64,000 nucleotides of DNA from Lamellibrachia columna (GCA_963662155.1 OY759262.1:62473426-62537425), one strand, 5' to 3'. Shown: positions 1-11,700, numbered from the stretch's first letter. The notes: generated from the sequence alone by a model not told the origin. Translations and numbers: made by a program.

Positions 1-724
1 CATTAAGTAACAGGGAAGACTAAGAGTGTATGTAAGTAACCTCGCCCTTACCCCTTCACTATGTAGCATAGAAGACTAAGTGAGTATGTCAGTAACCTCG
101 GCCTTACCCCTTCATTAAGTAGCAGGGAAGACTAAGTGAGTATGTAAGTAACCTCGCCCTTACCCCTTCACTAAGTAACAGGGAAGACTAAGAGTGTATG
201 TAAGTAACCTCGCCCTTACCCCTTCACTATGTAGCATAGAAGACTAAGTGAGTATGTCAGTAACCTCGGCCTTACCCCTTCATTAAGTAGCAGTGATGAC
301 TAAGTGTGTATGTAAGTAGCCTCGCCCTTACCCCTTCACTATGTAGCATAGAAGACTAAGTGAGTATGTAAGTAACCTCGCCCTTACCCCTTCACTATGT
401 AGCATAGAAGACTAAGTGAGTATGTCAGTAACCTCGGCCTTACCCCTTCATTAAGTAGCAGTGATGACTAAGTGTGTATGTAAGTAGCCTCGCCCTTACC
501 CCTTCACTAAGTAGCAGGGAAGACTAAGTGTGTATGTAAGTAACCTCACCCTTACCCCTTCACTAAGTAACAGGGAAGACTAAGAGTGTATGTAAGTAGC
601 CTCGCCCTTACCCCTTCACTATGTAGCATAGAAGACTAAGTGAGTATGTAAGTAACCTCGCCCTTACCCCTTCACTAAGTAGCAGTGATGACTAAGTGTG
701 TATGTAAGTAACCTCGCCCTTACT
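1..724. repeat. 56-bp tandem satellite array
   Basis: About thirteen head-to-tail copies of a 56-bp unit run from the window edge to about 724. Unit starts at 1, 57 and 113 are exactly 56 bp apart. Each unit carries a variable core (AAGTAACAGGGAAGAC or ATGTAGCATAGAAGAC types) followed by a pyrimidine-rich part, CCTCGCCCTTACCCCTTCA. Two or three variants alternate, which suggests higher-order copying. The array continues beyond the left edge. There are no unique spacers and no coding potential; it probably lies in an intron. Confidence 0.93.
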
Positions 725-792
725 TCCTCTATGTGCCAACAGCCCTCGATGAATGTCTTCTATGAAGTGACACAGTCTCTGTCTTGTTCCAG

Positions 793-950
793 GAGTGTTC
801 CTCTATGTGCCGTCAGCAACTGAGACTCGATGTTCACAGCAGATCTACCCAATGACTGGTCCAGACTTGCACTGGATGCCGCTTGTACACAAATACTTGC
901 ATGGGTTTCAACAGCACAAACTGGACAGTGTTGCCTTGCAAGATTACCAG
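793..950 (+). CDS. candidate internal exon of an unidentified host gene
   Basis: A 158-bp open block lies between a good acceptor (TTGTTCCAG ending at 792) and a donor (CAG|GTGTGTGG at 951). The open frame starts at 795 after a split codon and gives about 52 residues with an aromatic and His-rich stretch (HWMPLVHKYLHGFQQH). It ends in phase 0. I do not recognise the domain. It could belong to the same extracellular-type gene as the blocks at 1970-2493 and 3759-4366, but its end phase does not fit the exon at 1970 directly, so an exon would be missing between them. The call rests only on splice signals and composition. Confidence 0.4.
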
Positions 951-1969
951 GTGTGTGGCAAGGAAGTTATGCTATTGTACTAATTAACTAGTTATACATT
1001 TACTTTCACAAGAGCTACTGTGATTAAACATGGCCAATTCAGTTCACTCGTCATTCACATGTTGCAGCAGTACACTCAGGTCTCTTGACTATAGACAATG
1101 ATGGATATGTGTGAACAAATAGGTTTTTATGCAGTAATCATGAAGTGTGAAGTGTCAATTGCTTTTAGCAGTCGTATGGATGAGATAACATTCTGATCTA
1201 TGTTTAGGGCCGTTTAGTTTATGGAGTCATAATATTATCACAATACAAATCATCCAGATTTTTCTGTACTTTTTATTGAATGAGTATCTTTAGAATATGT
1301 ATCATTTAGTAGATTCATACTATGTTGTATTTTGTTCCATTTGGTCTCAGCTGGATTACACAAGAAAAGGTTTGAGTGTCATTGTCAGATAGTGGTTATT
1401 GTCTTGTGTGTGACATCTGTGTTGCTGTCATTGTCAGACACAATGATTGTTGTTGTGTGTGACGTCTGTGTTGCTGTCATTGTCAGGCACAGTTTTGTGT
1501 TGTGTTGTGTGTTACATCTGTGTTGCTGTAATTTTGGAGCCACATTCCAAGGAACTCTCACCCGGTAGTTGAATTCCAAGCAGCCATTGGAACAACTGCC
1601 TATTCTCAGGACGTAGTCATGTTCCACAAGGTAATTCTGTCTTATCTAGTGTTCAGATATACATATTATATGCATTACATATAAATATAAACCTATATGT
1701 TTTTTTTTCTAAAATAAATTCAGTCAGCATTCCTACTTAATTCATCAACAAGATAACCCTATGCAACAGTAAAGATGATCTCTCTCTGGATCCTGATTAC
1801 CAAATCATGACTGTCCTCATAATTTGACTGATGGTGTTTCAAATCAGTTGTATCTGATTACCAGTCCTGACTATCCTCATCTGACTGTGGTGGTGTTTCA
1901 GATCAGATCTGATTACCAAAATCCTGACTGTCCTGTGGTTCAGATCAGCCGACCTTGTTTTCCCTGCAG
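951..1969. other. intron-like sequence with short imperfect tandem repeats
   Basis: No gene is visible. Positions 1376-1540 carry about three copies of a 50-60 bp GT-rich unit (TGTGTGACATCTGTGTTGCT type). Positions 1790-1945 carry several diverged copies of a CTGATTACCA / CCTGACTGTCCT unit. ORFs on both strands here follow the repeats. Confidence 0.6.
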
Positions 1970-2493
1970 GAGTGTATGTGACCAAGTTGTCTGTACACCA
2001 TCCTGTCAGGCTGATGACACAAGTCATCCACTTTGACTTGACAGACCTGGCCCTGGAGCCATGGCAGACGGCCGTGAACAGCAGTGAGAGTCTCCTGCAG
2101 CCATACTTTGTGACTGTCAAGGCTGTCACTGGGTCTGGCCGTACTTTGTGACTGTCAAGGCTGTCACTGGGTCTGGCCGTACTTTGTGACTGTCAAGGCT
2201 GTCACTGGGTCTGGCCGTACTTTGTGACTGTCAAGGCTGTCACTGGGTCTGGCCGTACTTTGTGACTGTCAAGGCTGTCACTGGGTCTGGCCGTACTTTG
2301 TGACTGTCAAGGCTGTCACTGGGTCTGGCCGTACTTTGTGACTGTCAAGACTGTCACTGGGTCTGGCCGTACTTTGTGACTGTCAAGGCTGTCACTGGGT
2401 CTGGCCGCTCAGTGACGGTGTCTTCAACTGGGGTCTACATTGATACGACACCACCCGTCATTCAGATGATATTCCATTTTGATTTCTCCTGGA
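1970..2493 (+). CDS. candidate exon (fibronectin-III-like extracellular segment) disrupted by a 38-bp VNTR
   Basis: The acceptor is TTTTCCCTGCAG (ends 1969) and the donor GGA|GTAAGTCC (GT at 2494). Outside the repeat the frame reads like a beta-sandwich segment, with YFVTVKAVTGSG followed by a VSSTGVYIDTTPPVI motif. That ending (aspartate, two threonines, two prolines) is common at boundaries of FN3-like and related extracellular repeats. Eight copies of a 38-bp unit occupy 2104-2405. Removing the seven extra copies (266 bp) leaves 258 bp, exactly 86 codons, so the ancestral exon was phase-symmetric. The expansion shifts the frame and creates an in-frame TGA soon after the first copy. This allele is therefore broken, or the copy number is mis-assembled. 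Confidence 0.5.
2104..2405. repeat. 38-bp tandem repeat inside an exon
   Basis: Eight near-identical copies of a 38-bp unit begin with TGTGACTGTCAAGGCTGTCA at 2108, 2146, 2184, 2222, 2260, 2298, 2336 and 2374. One copy has an A in place of a G (AAGACTG). The near identity suggests recent expansion. Confidence 0.95.
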
Positions 2494-2639
2494 GTAAGTC
2501 CGAGCCCACAACCTTACAGGGAGATACATTGTCCATTGCCATCTAATCATCTACTATGAAGTGGTCGAGAGGGAGAGAGCCAGATAGTGTATCGTGTGTT
2601 TGTTTGTTTGTATGTTTGTTTATATGTTTGTTGTTTCCA

Positions 2640-2995
2640 GCACTTGGCAATGTTCTATTAACTAACTAGTCTGTATGTTGTGGTTACTACAATTTTATGT
2701 TGTCACGAGGCCTCATTCAACTAGCCAGCCTTTTTCGTAACAATAACGCTAAGCCGACCTTTTTTATATGCTGACATTGAGGGTGGTTGCTGCCAGGGTG
2801 CATGTTTTCCTCAATGGTTCTTTTACATCCCCAATTAAATGAAACTGGACCAACATTATCCAATCACGAGAGATACACAGTCCCCAATGTTGAGGGCTAG
2901 GTTTTTACACCAAACATATCCTTGCCTGGTCCTGGTCTTGAACTCAGAACTCTGTCGTGTAAAACAGATGTGCTAGCCACTACACTGCCGTGCCT
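2640..2995 (-). mobile_element. tRNA-derived SINE-like element, minus strand
   Basis: Read on the minus strand from about 2990, the sequence starts like a tRNA-derived Pol III promoter. There is an A-box-like TAGTGGCTAGCAC followed by a B-box-like GAGTTCAAGACC. A related sequence in the same orientation lies at 63466-63790, sharing the region from the CCAGCAC...GTTCTATTAACT stretch through to the tRNA-like head. Two diverged copies in one window support a dispersed SINE family. No target duplication was resolved. Confidence 0.55.
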
Positions 2996-3297
2996 CTCTC
3001 TCTCATGCTTCATTTGATTGAAACCAACCGGCCTTCACAGATTCATTCAAAAGTAAGATCTGTTGTGTTAAAAGCTGGGATCAGGTAACCAATATATAAT
3101 AGAATATCACAACAAATAGTAACTATCAGTAATGTACATTGCTTTCAATATTAGAATATTCATACAATTGTGTATTTATTCTCAAAATGTTTGTACATTT
3201 TCCCCAGTTATGTTTCTCTGTCCAGTACACATGCTATAAGTCATATCTTCATTTATTAATAACTTGGAAACTCACAAAACTATAATTGACTCTCAGG

Positions 3298-3459
3298 ACT
3301 ATCGGCTATCTTATTGAAGGTGGTCGAAACAGAGGTCGCACAAAACTTAGATTCAAAGACATAGTAAGGGGAAACTTGCAGAAAATATATATATACTCCA
3401 AGCAGTTGTACTTAGTTGCCGATGCAAGACCAATCTGGAGAGGAATTATTGCGAACTAA
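3298..3459 (+). pseudogene. LINE ORF2 C-terminal fragment
   Basis: An open frame of about 53 codons ending in TAA shows the tail common to many non-LTR retrotransposon ORF2 proteins. It has an EGGRNRGRTKLRFKDIVRG block, then an aromatic-basic ending with A-x-A-R-x-x-W-R. No reverse transcriptase or endonuclease accompanies it, so it is a 5'-truncated insertion. Clade is uncertain. Neighbouring sequence is intron-like. Confidence 0.6.
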
Positions 3460-3758
3460 GTGAGCAGTCATAGTCGCAACCACAACTGACAGCGAGAGAG
3501 TGGCAATATGTATTATACTACATTTAACTGCCAGTGCATCTTTTCTCCGCTCTCTTAAATCTGTTTGAAATACTTCTAAATGAACTGCCAAAGCATCGTT
3601 CTTTGTTCTGGAAAACAGATTGTCTTAAATGGTAAGACATTTTTTTTTTTAACTGACAGAAAGCTGCTTGATGAGTCAAGTTATTTTGTAATTTCCGTAA
3701 AATATTACAATGACCAAGTAATTTCTGTAAAATATTACAATGACCAAACTACAACACT

Positions 3759-4366
3759 TTGACTGATATGTATTGCAATGTGAGCCTGGCTCTTGATGGC
3801 ATGTTGACTTATACTCCGTGTGCCGACTGCTACAGGCAAGACACAGTCTACTTCACAGTGTGGGAACACGGGACGGATGAGGAGCCAGCACTCTCTGTTG
3901 AAGGCAAGTTGTTAGTCAACATAAGGAATACCCCAGATTCTCCAACTCTTCAGATGTTTGAGAGTGGAAGTGATGTCTTTCCCCATCATCTGTCACCATG
4001 GTAACAATGCAGGAAAACAGTGGGAAGAATTCAGCTTCCCCAGATATGGTTTACATCCTTCCTCCTTATGATCCTGACTACACAGATGATGTATCACTGA
4101 AGTTTGATCCACCTGAATATGGTAATCTGACACTGTACCACCAAGTAAAGATCAACCTCATTGAACAAGATTGCTCACAGCCCTGGGACATAAGGCGCCC
4201 TCTGTGGGATAAACTCGCCAAACTATTTTCTGATTCGGTCACTATACCGGAGGTGTCACTGCCAAACCCATGTGGAACGGATTTTGTGACATGCAAGCTA
4301 GCCTGGGTTGTCACAATGTTCAAATACAGGCCGTTTGAAGGTTACTTTGGTGAAGATGTCATTAAG
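3759..4366 (+). pseudogene. extracellular-type exon block with an apparent frameshift
   Basis: Two adjoining frames look like one coding block. The first (to about 3980) includes an alternating beta-strand pattern, DGMLTYTPCADC then DTVYFTVWEHG, as in cadherin-like or tandem beta-sandwich repeats of large secreted or membrane proteins. The second (from about 3983) continues with a cysteine-bearing segment and ends GYFGEDVIK before a good donor, AAG|GTAAGG at 4367. The switch lies within a TTTCCCC run near 3978-3984, so one base gained or lost there would join the frames. This could be a real inactivating indel, a sequencing error, or an unseen splice. No family is recognised with confidence. 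Confidence 0.45.
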
Positions 4367-4479
4367 GTAAGGCACATCTTGAGATGTTCCATGAATTCTT
4401 GAAAATTGTACAAACTTGTCAAAAGGTATCGTTACTTACATTAATGTAATGTTGAATAATCATCAATACTGGACTTTAT

Positions 4480-5178
4480 GTGTTCTGACTAACTGGTTAC
4501 GGTTTATGCCATCTTGTTTTATGCTGTACGACTAACTGGTTACGGTTTATGCCATCCTGTTTTATGTTGTATGACTAACTGGTTATGGTTTATGCCATCC
4601 TGTTTTATGTGGTCCGACTAACTGGTAACGGTTTATGCCATCCTGTTTTATGTAGTACGACTAACTAGTTACGGTTGATGCCATCCTGTTTTATGTGGTC
4701 CGACTAAGTGATTACAGTTTATGCTATCCTGTTTTATGTGGTCCGACTAACTAGTTACAGTTTATGCCATCCTGTTTGATGTAGTACAACTAACTGGTTA
4801 CGGTTGATGCCATCCTGTTTTATGTGGTCCGACTAACTAGTTACAGTTTATGCCATCCTGTTTGATGTAGTACAACTAACTGGTTACGGTTGATGCCATC
4901 CTGTTTTATGTGGTCCGACTAAGTTATTACAGTTTATGCCATCCTGTTTTATGTGGTCCGACTAACTAGTTACAGTTTATGCCATCCTGTTTGATGTAGT
5001 ACAACTAACTGGTTTATGTCATCCTGTTTTATGCGGTCCAATTTGATGGTTATGGTTTATGCCATCCTGTTTTATGTAGTATGGTTAACTGGTTACGGTT
5101 GATGCCATCCTGTTTGATGTGGTCCGACTAACTGGTTACGGTTTATGCCATCCTGTTTTGATGTAGTACGACTAACTG
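4480..5178. repeat. 43-bp minisatellite
   Basis: About sixteen imperfect copies of a roughly 43-bp unit, each with GACTAACTGGTTACGGTTTA followed by TGCCATCCTGTTTTATG. Variants at the GTAGTAC / GTGGTCC position alternate, suggesting that paired units were duplicated together. Confidence 0.9.
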
Positions 5179-5765
5179 GTTACAGCCATGTTACAGCCAT
5201 GTGGTGTCTCCAGCCATGTGTCTGTGTGTGGTGTTTCCAACCATGTGTTAGTGTGTGGTGTCTCTAGCCATATGTGTGTGTGTGTGGTGTCTCCAACCAT
5301 GTGTTTGTGTGTGGTGCCTCCAGCCATCAGTCTGAATATGGTGTCTCCAGCCATGTATCTATGTGTGGTGTCTCCAGCCATCAGTCTGTGTGAATTGCCT
5401 CCAGCCATATATCTATGTGTGGTGTCTCCAGCCACCTGTCTGTGTGTGGTGTCTCCAGCCATGTGTCTGTGTGTGGTGTCTCCAACCATGCGTTTGTGTG
5501 TGTGGTACCTCCAACCATGTGTCTGTGTGTGGTTTCTCCAACCATGTGTCTGTGTGTGGTGTCTCCAGCAATCTGTCTGTGTGTGCTGTCTCCAGCAATC
5601 TGTCTGTGTGCGGTTTCTCCAACCATGTGTCTTTGTATGGTGTCTCCAACCATGTGTCTGTGCAGTGTCTCCGGCCATCTGTCTGTGTGTGGTGTCTCCA
5701 ACCATGTGTCTGTGCAGTGTCTCCGGCCATCTGTCTGTGTGTGGTGTCTCCAATCATGTGTCTAT
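5172..5765. repeat. 27-bp minisatellite
   Basis: About twenty-two copies of a 27-bp unit (CCATGTGTCTGTGTGTGGTG followed by TCTCCA plus one base). Because 27 is divisible by three, both strands show long open frames made of 9-residue repeats. I regard those as by-products. Confidence 0.9.
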
Positions 5766-6838
5766 GTGAAGTGGTTTACAGAAGATATAATCATTCCCAT
5801 GGCTGACGAGCCCTCCCCGTGTCATGTGACCAGTGGCAGTAGTGGTGACGTCCAAGATAGATCTAAAATGTTTATTGCTGTCAAATTGTAACGAAATGTA
5901 GGGAAGAAATCAATATAAGTTTTGTGTTTAGCTCTAGATTTTAATTAGATTTAATGGTGTGGCATCCCTAGGTAGGCATACATGATTAGCCCAACATTGG
6001 GCTGTTTGGAGAATAACTACTTGAGACTGCCAAGATTCTAATAGTATACCAGGATTTTTATGGCAATTGATAATTGCCCAATCGGTGCATTTAGGGCTGA
6101 TTAGCTGATTATATTAGGATGATTTACCCCCAAACCTCTCTTTGACTTTTGGCAATAAATTGGGAATGTATAATGTAGATGTATTACTGGGCCTAGAAGT
6201 ATATTTTTGGCATAGATTGAAAATGCCACAGCATCTGTCAAATATCAGAATAATTGTGCAACAATTCAATTGCAAATTTTTGCCACCCAGTATTAAAAAA
6301 TTACACATAATATTTTATCTACAATCGCAGGCGGAAAGGGCAGGGAAATTAACATGGGCGAGATGACCCAAAATCTACAATTTTCAAGCTAATTGTTCAA
6401 AATTTTCACACCTTATGGCATACAGTTTTAGGGAGGGAGCTCGAGCCAGGTGAGATCCCCAGTATATCATAATTTTATGGTTTTGTGAATGCCCTGTAGC
6501 AACTGTTGTAGATTTATACCACCTGCAGACCAAAAACCAAACAAAAAACAAAAAACCAGACATTAAAAATCAGACAGTGCCTGATATATGAAGCCAGAAG
6601 ACAGTGGAAATGTGAATGAAAACATCATTAATATTTGTAGGGAATCACCAGCATAATTATTAGTACTTTTGTATACCGTACTAGATGAATTTCTTCATCA
6701 GAAATAAGAAAATAGATCACAATTGTATTTCTCTCAGCATTATTACTACTTTTTCTTTGGCATGTAGTCTGTATGTCAACAAACATACATAATTATTATG
6801 AACTTTGTTTTTTCATAATTGATTATTCTACATTCCAG

Positions 6839-7107
6839 AGATTCAGACAGACATGGTGGTGACATGTGACACAGGGATACAGTACAGCTTGGATGATATC
6901 TCTGTCGACATTCAACTTGAGCCACCCTGTCTAATTTCCACACCCAAGAAGACTCCTGACGATATCCCATTAGCTGAGCCACCATCGCCCTCTCCCTCCA
7001 CCTTGTCGTCACCAGTAAAGTCATCCAGCGACAACAAACCATCTGACCTCTCTATTCTGGATGCTGCAGAAGAGACCAATGATGAGGAGTCCAGTGATGA
7101 AGAGTTG
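6839..7107 (+). CDS. candidate exon: acidic, Ser/Pro-rich linker, possibly upstream part of the Kolobok-type gene
   Basis: An open block lies between an acceptor (CATTCCAG ending 6838) and a donor-like site (GTTG|GTATTA, GT at 7108). The product is low in hydrophobics, with a Ser/Pro-rich middle (PPSPSPSTLSSP) and an acidic end (ETNDEESSDEE). Acidic linkers ahead of a Cys-containing transposase domain are usual in large DNA-transposon-derived proteins, and transposase remnants follow at 7641-7952 and 8549-8787 on the same strand. The link to those remnants is inferred from position only. Confidence 0.35.
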
Positions 7108-7164
7108 GTATTATTGTGTACATTCTTTGGTTTTCCATTCCTCTGAGATTTTCAATACAACATT

Positions 7165-7430
7165 AGTGGGACATGGTAGTCGTGTGGTAGAGTGTCGGGC
7201 TTTCGGTCAAAGGGAACCACCTCTGCCGTTTCAAAGCTTGGGCAATTTCATTTACCCCACTTTGCCTGTGTCTTTCGGAAGAGACAGTAAAAGCTGTTGG
7301 TTCCTTCTATCTGGTGTCTATGCCAGGGGAAGTAAAAGATCCCATGCAGGGAAATGGAAAAAAAACCTGTGATGGATTCACTAGCTCTAGAGAAGGACAC
7401 TCTTAAAACCAGGAGGACCACATTGGAAAT
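7165..7430 (+). mobile_element. tRNA-derived SINE-like element, plus strand
   Basis: It starts with an A-box-like GTGGTAGAGTGTCGGGC, followed about 40 bp later by a B-box-like CGTTTCAAAGCTTGGGC, the layout of a tRNA-derived Pol III promoter. A conserved-looking body follows, with TTCGGAAGAGAC and AAAGCTGTTGGTTCCTTC. This head differs from the element at 2640-2995, so at least two SINE families may be present. It separates the acidic exon from the transposase remnant. No flanking duplication was determined. Confidence 0.5.
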
Positions 7431-7640
7431 AAGTGTAGTTTGGTGTGCTTTAATTACTGGATATCAACAAAATCAACAACAGTCAACAACAACAACATAA
7501 TACCTTGAATACTGTTTTAGTCATGTTAATTTTTACCAAACAGTTCATGAGTTGCATCACTTAAAAATGTTTATTAAAAAATAATGCAATGGAATTTGTG
7601 AATTTTCAGCTGCAAACAGAAATCTAGTAAGGGCATCAGA

Positions 7641-7952
7641 GAGAAGCTAACATACATGGTTTTTAAGGATCTGCTAATGCAGCTCTTCCAGTTATGTGCT
7701 GAATGTGGCCATCCAACTCAAGGCGTTATCAACAAATCTCGTAGAGATCATTCATAAATGTAGGAAGTGTGGCTGCGTGAAGACTGGTTGGATGCCCAGG
7801 CTCAAATCATGGACGAACTCAGAGAGATTGGTGGGGGCCTTGAGCTGTCCGGAGATGCTCGGTTCAACTGTCCTGGACATTGTGCAAAGTGTGGCTGTTA
7901 TAGTTTGTTGGAGAACCGAGTGAACAAAGTACTGGATGTCCAGCTGGTCCAG
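7641..7952 (+). pseudogene. Kolobok-type transposase remnant, N-terminal catalytic part
   Basis: The frame shows a Cys pair (LCAECGHPT), then ELSGDARFNCPGHCAKCGCY and VLDVQLVQ. This follows the pattern of Kolobok-like DNA transposases: a GDxRxDSPGH-type block carrying the first catalytic Asp, preceded by zinc-binding cysteines. Two in-frame stops (TAA and TAG, near 7757-7765) separate the Cys pair from the catalytic block, so the gene is dead unless these lie in an intron. It ends at a consensus donor (CAG|GTATTT at 7953). The next remnant at 8549-8787 fits the family's C-terminal part. Family assignment is from motif memory and needs a profile search. Confidence 0.5.
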
Positions 7953-8548
7953 GTATTTACCATATAAGCATGATTAAATATTTATTCACCAACCAGCAAA
8001 AGCCATTAGGGGTCAATGATATTGACTCAGCTTAGTTTAATACCATATATTCAAGGACTACCTACGATAGTAATAACCACTAAAATCTACAACTGTAATG
8101 ATGCATTTACGTATAACAAATGCCTTAGTTAAAGTTACTGATATTTTTGCATAAACTACCTGTACCAGGCATGGGGCAATTAACTTGAAAAGTTAATTAA
8201 TTAAATTACAATTAAATCAGAAATGTTCCAATTATATTAACCTCCCAAATTCTCCAATTAAATTAACAATTAACTTTAATTCAATTAACAATTAAATTAT
8301 TTTTGTTACAAACCAAACCAAACAGTGGCTTATTCCAGGTAATGAAGCCACTACTGAATATAAATTAACAGAGACATGTACAGTTGTTTTCTTCAAGTCT
8401 TAGCTCAGGATATACAGACAATTTTCTCATATACAGAATAACCCATCTTGAAATTAACTGGACAAATCTTATAATATTCACATATCCATACTCCCAATAA
8501 ATCCTCAAAATATTGCAGTATATCATATTTGTAGTGTTTTATTTTCAG

Positions 8549-8787
8549 GTTCTAAGGCTGCAGTAATATTGGAGGAAGAAATGTTACACAAGAATGTGCT
8601 GCAAGATGTCAAGAAACTCACCACACCATCATACTGTCAGCCTGGAGACTTTTCACAGTCTTGTCAATCATTTTGCGACCAAACACACCAGCTTTGGCAA
8701 AATCTATATATGGTGACATTTTATGCTCATCCAAAATTATATTTAATTAATTTATATTCAACAGAAATTTTTTTCCATTTGTTTTAG
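8549..8787 (+). pseudogene. Kolobok-type transposase remnant, C-terminal part
   Basis: After an acceptor (TTTATTTTCAG ending 8548) the frame includes EEEMLHKNVLQDVKKLT, then a diverged region with CQPGDFSQSCQSFC. Kolobok-like proteins usually have here a leucine/lysine-rich helix and then a Glu-x-x-His-Ser block. The expected catalytic-type Glu/His arrangement is not preserved. It lies 0.6 kb downstream of the N-terminal remnant on the same strand. The intervening DNA (7953-8548) is AT-rich and featureless. Confidence 0.42.
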
Positions 8788-11700
8788 AAGTACAATATTC
8801 TTGTGAACATGTTAAAGTACACGAAAATGCTAATATTATGAAATTGATCTTTCTATAGAATATGTTGGTAACATCTTTGATTATATTCTGAAAGGATACA
8901 GAGATAGGCCCAAATAACCACTGGTTGAGCTATTCTAGCTAATGATGGAGATGGTTCAGTTTCTGGCACAACTTTACACACTTATACTGCATGCACACAA
9001 TACTTGTGGTGGGAGAATCGTTTGTCACCTTCTCGTGGTTCCTACTGTGGATCACGACAGCAAACTTTGCTGTCGTGTGAACTAAGAACAGCGCATACTG
9101 ACACTATCTTGTCAACTGTGGATATTGTGTTTGTTTTATACTTAGTGCCTTGGTGCTCAGTGAAGTCATCAGTTGCTGACTCGAGACGGTAGGTGCACGG
9201 TTTTGTATCGAAAGGGAAATGTGGTTGATACCAACTAAATATTCGACTGCCACATTATTCAGCTTGACGTCCCAAATGATGGTGATATGGAGCCTGATTG
9301 TTATGAAGGAAACACATTTGGCTCGGTTTCATTATTGACAGTTGCAGACCCATGTTTGCTGTTGTGACTAATTATGTACAGCAGGAACATCGTCATGTCT
9401 TCGGGATGGTCTACAACTGAGCCTCCTTTTCTGTCTCTGGTATTTCAAGAGGTACCTCTTTGACAGCCTAGACTATGTTGGTTAGTGCAACAAGGTAATG
9501 AACATAACAAGTTACACGCTTCCTCTCACTGCTCTCATTTTTTCACCAGTGGGATAGTACTTTTGTATGTTAGTACGCTGAATCAAACCCCTAAGAATGT
9601 AGAATATTATATTACATAACATAGTAGCTGTCACACCATCATGGGACCACTACCTGAATAAATGAATTCACATGGACAGTACATGTTATCGCATTTTTAA
9701 TTGCACATGTCCAAAATTGCTTCTTTCAAAAATATATACCTTGTACAGATATACATTGGGCCTTTAGAATCATCCTTACAAATACCTGTCTTAAGTTTTC
9801 ATTTTGTTGTGTTTCACTTGTGTTCATAAACTGTTGAATAATAACAGCAGATTATTTGGTAACAACTTTTTGTTTGTTTCACACATTATAATGGGAGTTT
9901 TTAGTTTTACAAAATCAGATAGTTTTAATATATGCAATTCACATTATAATCCATTTGTATAATGGCAATAGTATACATTACTGACAATCCTTGCTAACTG
10001 CTTTTGTAGCAATGAAAATGATTATATTCCTTGCTTCCACATCTGAGCTAGCTCAGTTTCATTATTACAAACACCCCTGGTCCGCGAGGATGGGCGGTCC
10101 TAGTAGCGCAACGATCAATTCGAATTGCTTGACCCTTAACAGCGTGGGAAGGTGGACACGTTGCCATGGTCATTATGTGGAGTGTATCCATACTATTATG
10201 TAGTCAAAACTGGCAGTTGGGTCTTCATTGTGCGTTTTGAATTCCAAGTGTGCAGTTGTATTTTACGTTCCCATGGGCCACTGCAGTTTAAAGTGTTCAA
10301 AGTTGATTCGGACCTTCGAACGTTAGTATTTCTTTGTAATCTCTGTATGAACTGCGCCACATGTTTGTCCAATGTATGCATGCATATCAAATATTATGTC
10401 CTTTCACGAATGGTTGTACTCTATGCATTTGTTAGTACTAGCAGAAAACTTATGGAACGAGACAGCGTCATTTTTACATACCCCATGGGAAAGTAGGGAC
10501 ATAACGGGATAGTTAAAGATATTCAGCCAATTGAATAATCTATGAATATAATTTATATTGAAAGGCAACGTGTAATGATGTATATAATAGGATGAGCAGA
10601 TGATACGGTCATAAGATGGCGATATGAAATCTACCTAATATTTTTTCAATATTCAGCAGATAATTGTTCTTGTTATATCAAGAAACTGGTTACCTGTCTT
10701 GTTATGACAAGAAACTAGTTATGCCACAAAACATGTTTTGTGCGATTTGCACCATGTCCTTTCTACGCTTCAGTAGAGATCGTTTCCACTCCAGTTGCGT
10801 CATCAATTATTTGAGTGCAACAAAAAGTATTTGACCCAAGTCCGTGTATTAGAATGTAATATTCAGGTCACGTTCTACCTCTAAACACGCACGCACGGAC
10901 ACGTGCACGAACGAATGCACGTGCGCACACGCACGCACGTCTTACTGTTGACGTATTTGTGTTCATTGGCCCTGAGAGACTGCATGTGTTCGCACGTGGA
11001 TACCATCAACGCAGCCTACCACGTTAGGAAACCATGCAAGTGATGGGGATTTCCTTTAATTTATAAGTGTCTCTCGAAACATGTTTGACGTATCAATACG
11101 CGGAAAAAGTCATGTTGTATGTATTGAGTTGCCGAACACAGTTATGTAAACTACGGTAAATCCACGTTTCAATTGGTCGATATACCAGGGAATGATGAAC
11201 TCAGCCGCCCTTTGTTTGGCAGATTTGTCCGAGCGAGTGAAGCACGAAAGCTTGAACAACGAGGAGTCCACACACGTGTGCTGATAGCCACCATACTGCC
11301 AGTTTCCCGCCCAGTCACCGCCAGCCTTAGCAGCTATTCCAGCATGACAGTTATACTGAAATATCAAATTGGATGATTCAGCTATTATATAGTTCTACGA
11401 AATTACCTGTGTGCTATTGACAGTTTAGTAAAGGTATAAACCACCAACAATTTCATAAAAGGGATCATCTACAAATTACGTACGCCAAAAATTGTCCGCC
11501 CCCTCTCCCTGTATGCGCACCGTTCGCGTGACGTCTGACCACACAGGAAGTGTAATGCTAGCGATGAACTAACTAAACCAGTCAACAATGCCATCCCAGA
11601 AGCCCTGATACTGAACTTCCGCATAATGTTATAATTACCTTGATACAATTTGTATCAATGGTTTGACAACCCGGGATGAAGTTACCAGAAGCCTACCTAC

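Larger units (their letters stand above)
4367..6838. other. intron-like region dominated by two minisatellites
   Basis: Apart from the arrays at 4480-5178 and 5172-5765 the stretch is AT-rich with no supported gene. The long ORFs over 5172-5891 on both strands come from the 27-bp repeat, whose length is a multiple of three and so keeps every frame open. Confidence 0.7.

Noticed and set aside
1..724. Regular 56-bp array considered as a CRISPR array
   Set aside because: Units are continuous with no unique spacers, and the host is eukaryotic. It is a satellite.
5172..5891. Overlapping ORFs up to 193 codons on both strands
   Set aside because: Explained by a 27-bp repeat whose length is a multiple of three; no splice or start context.
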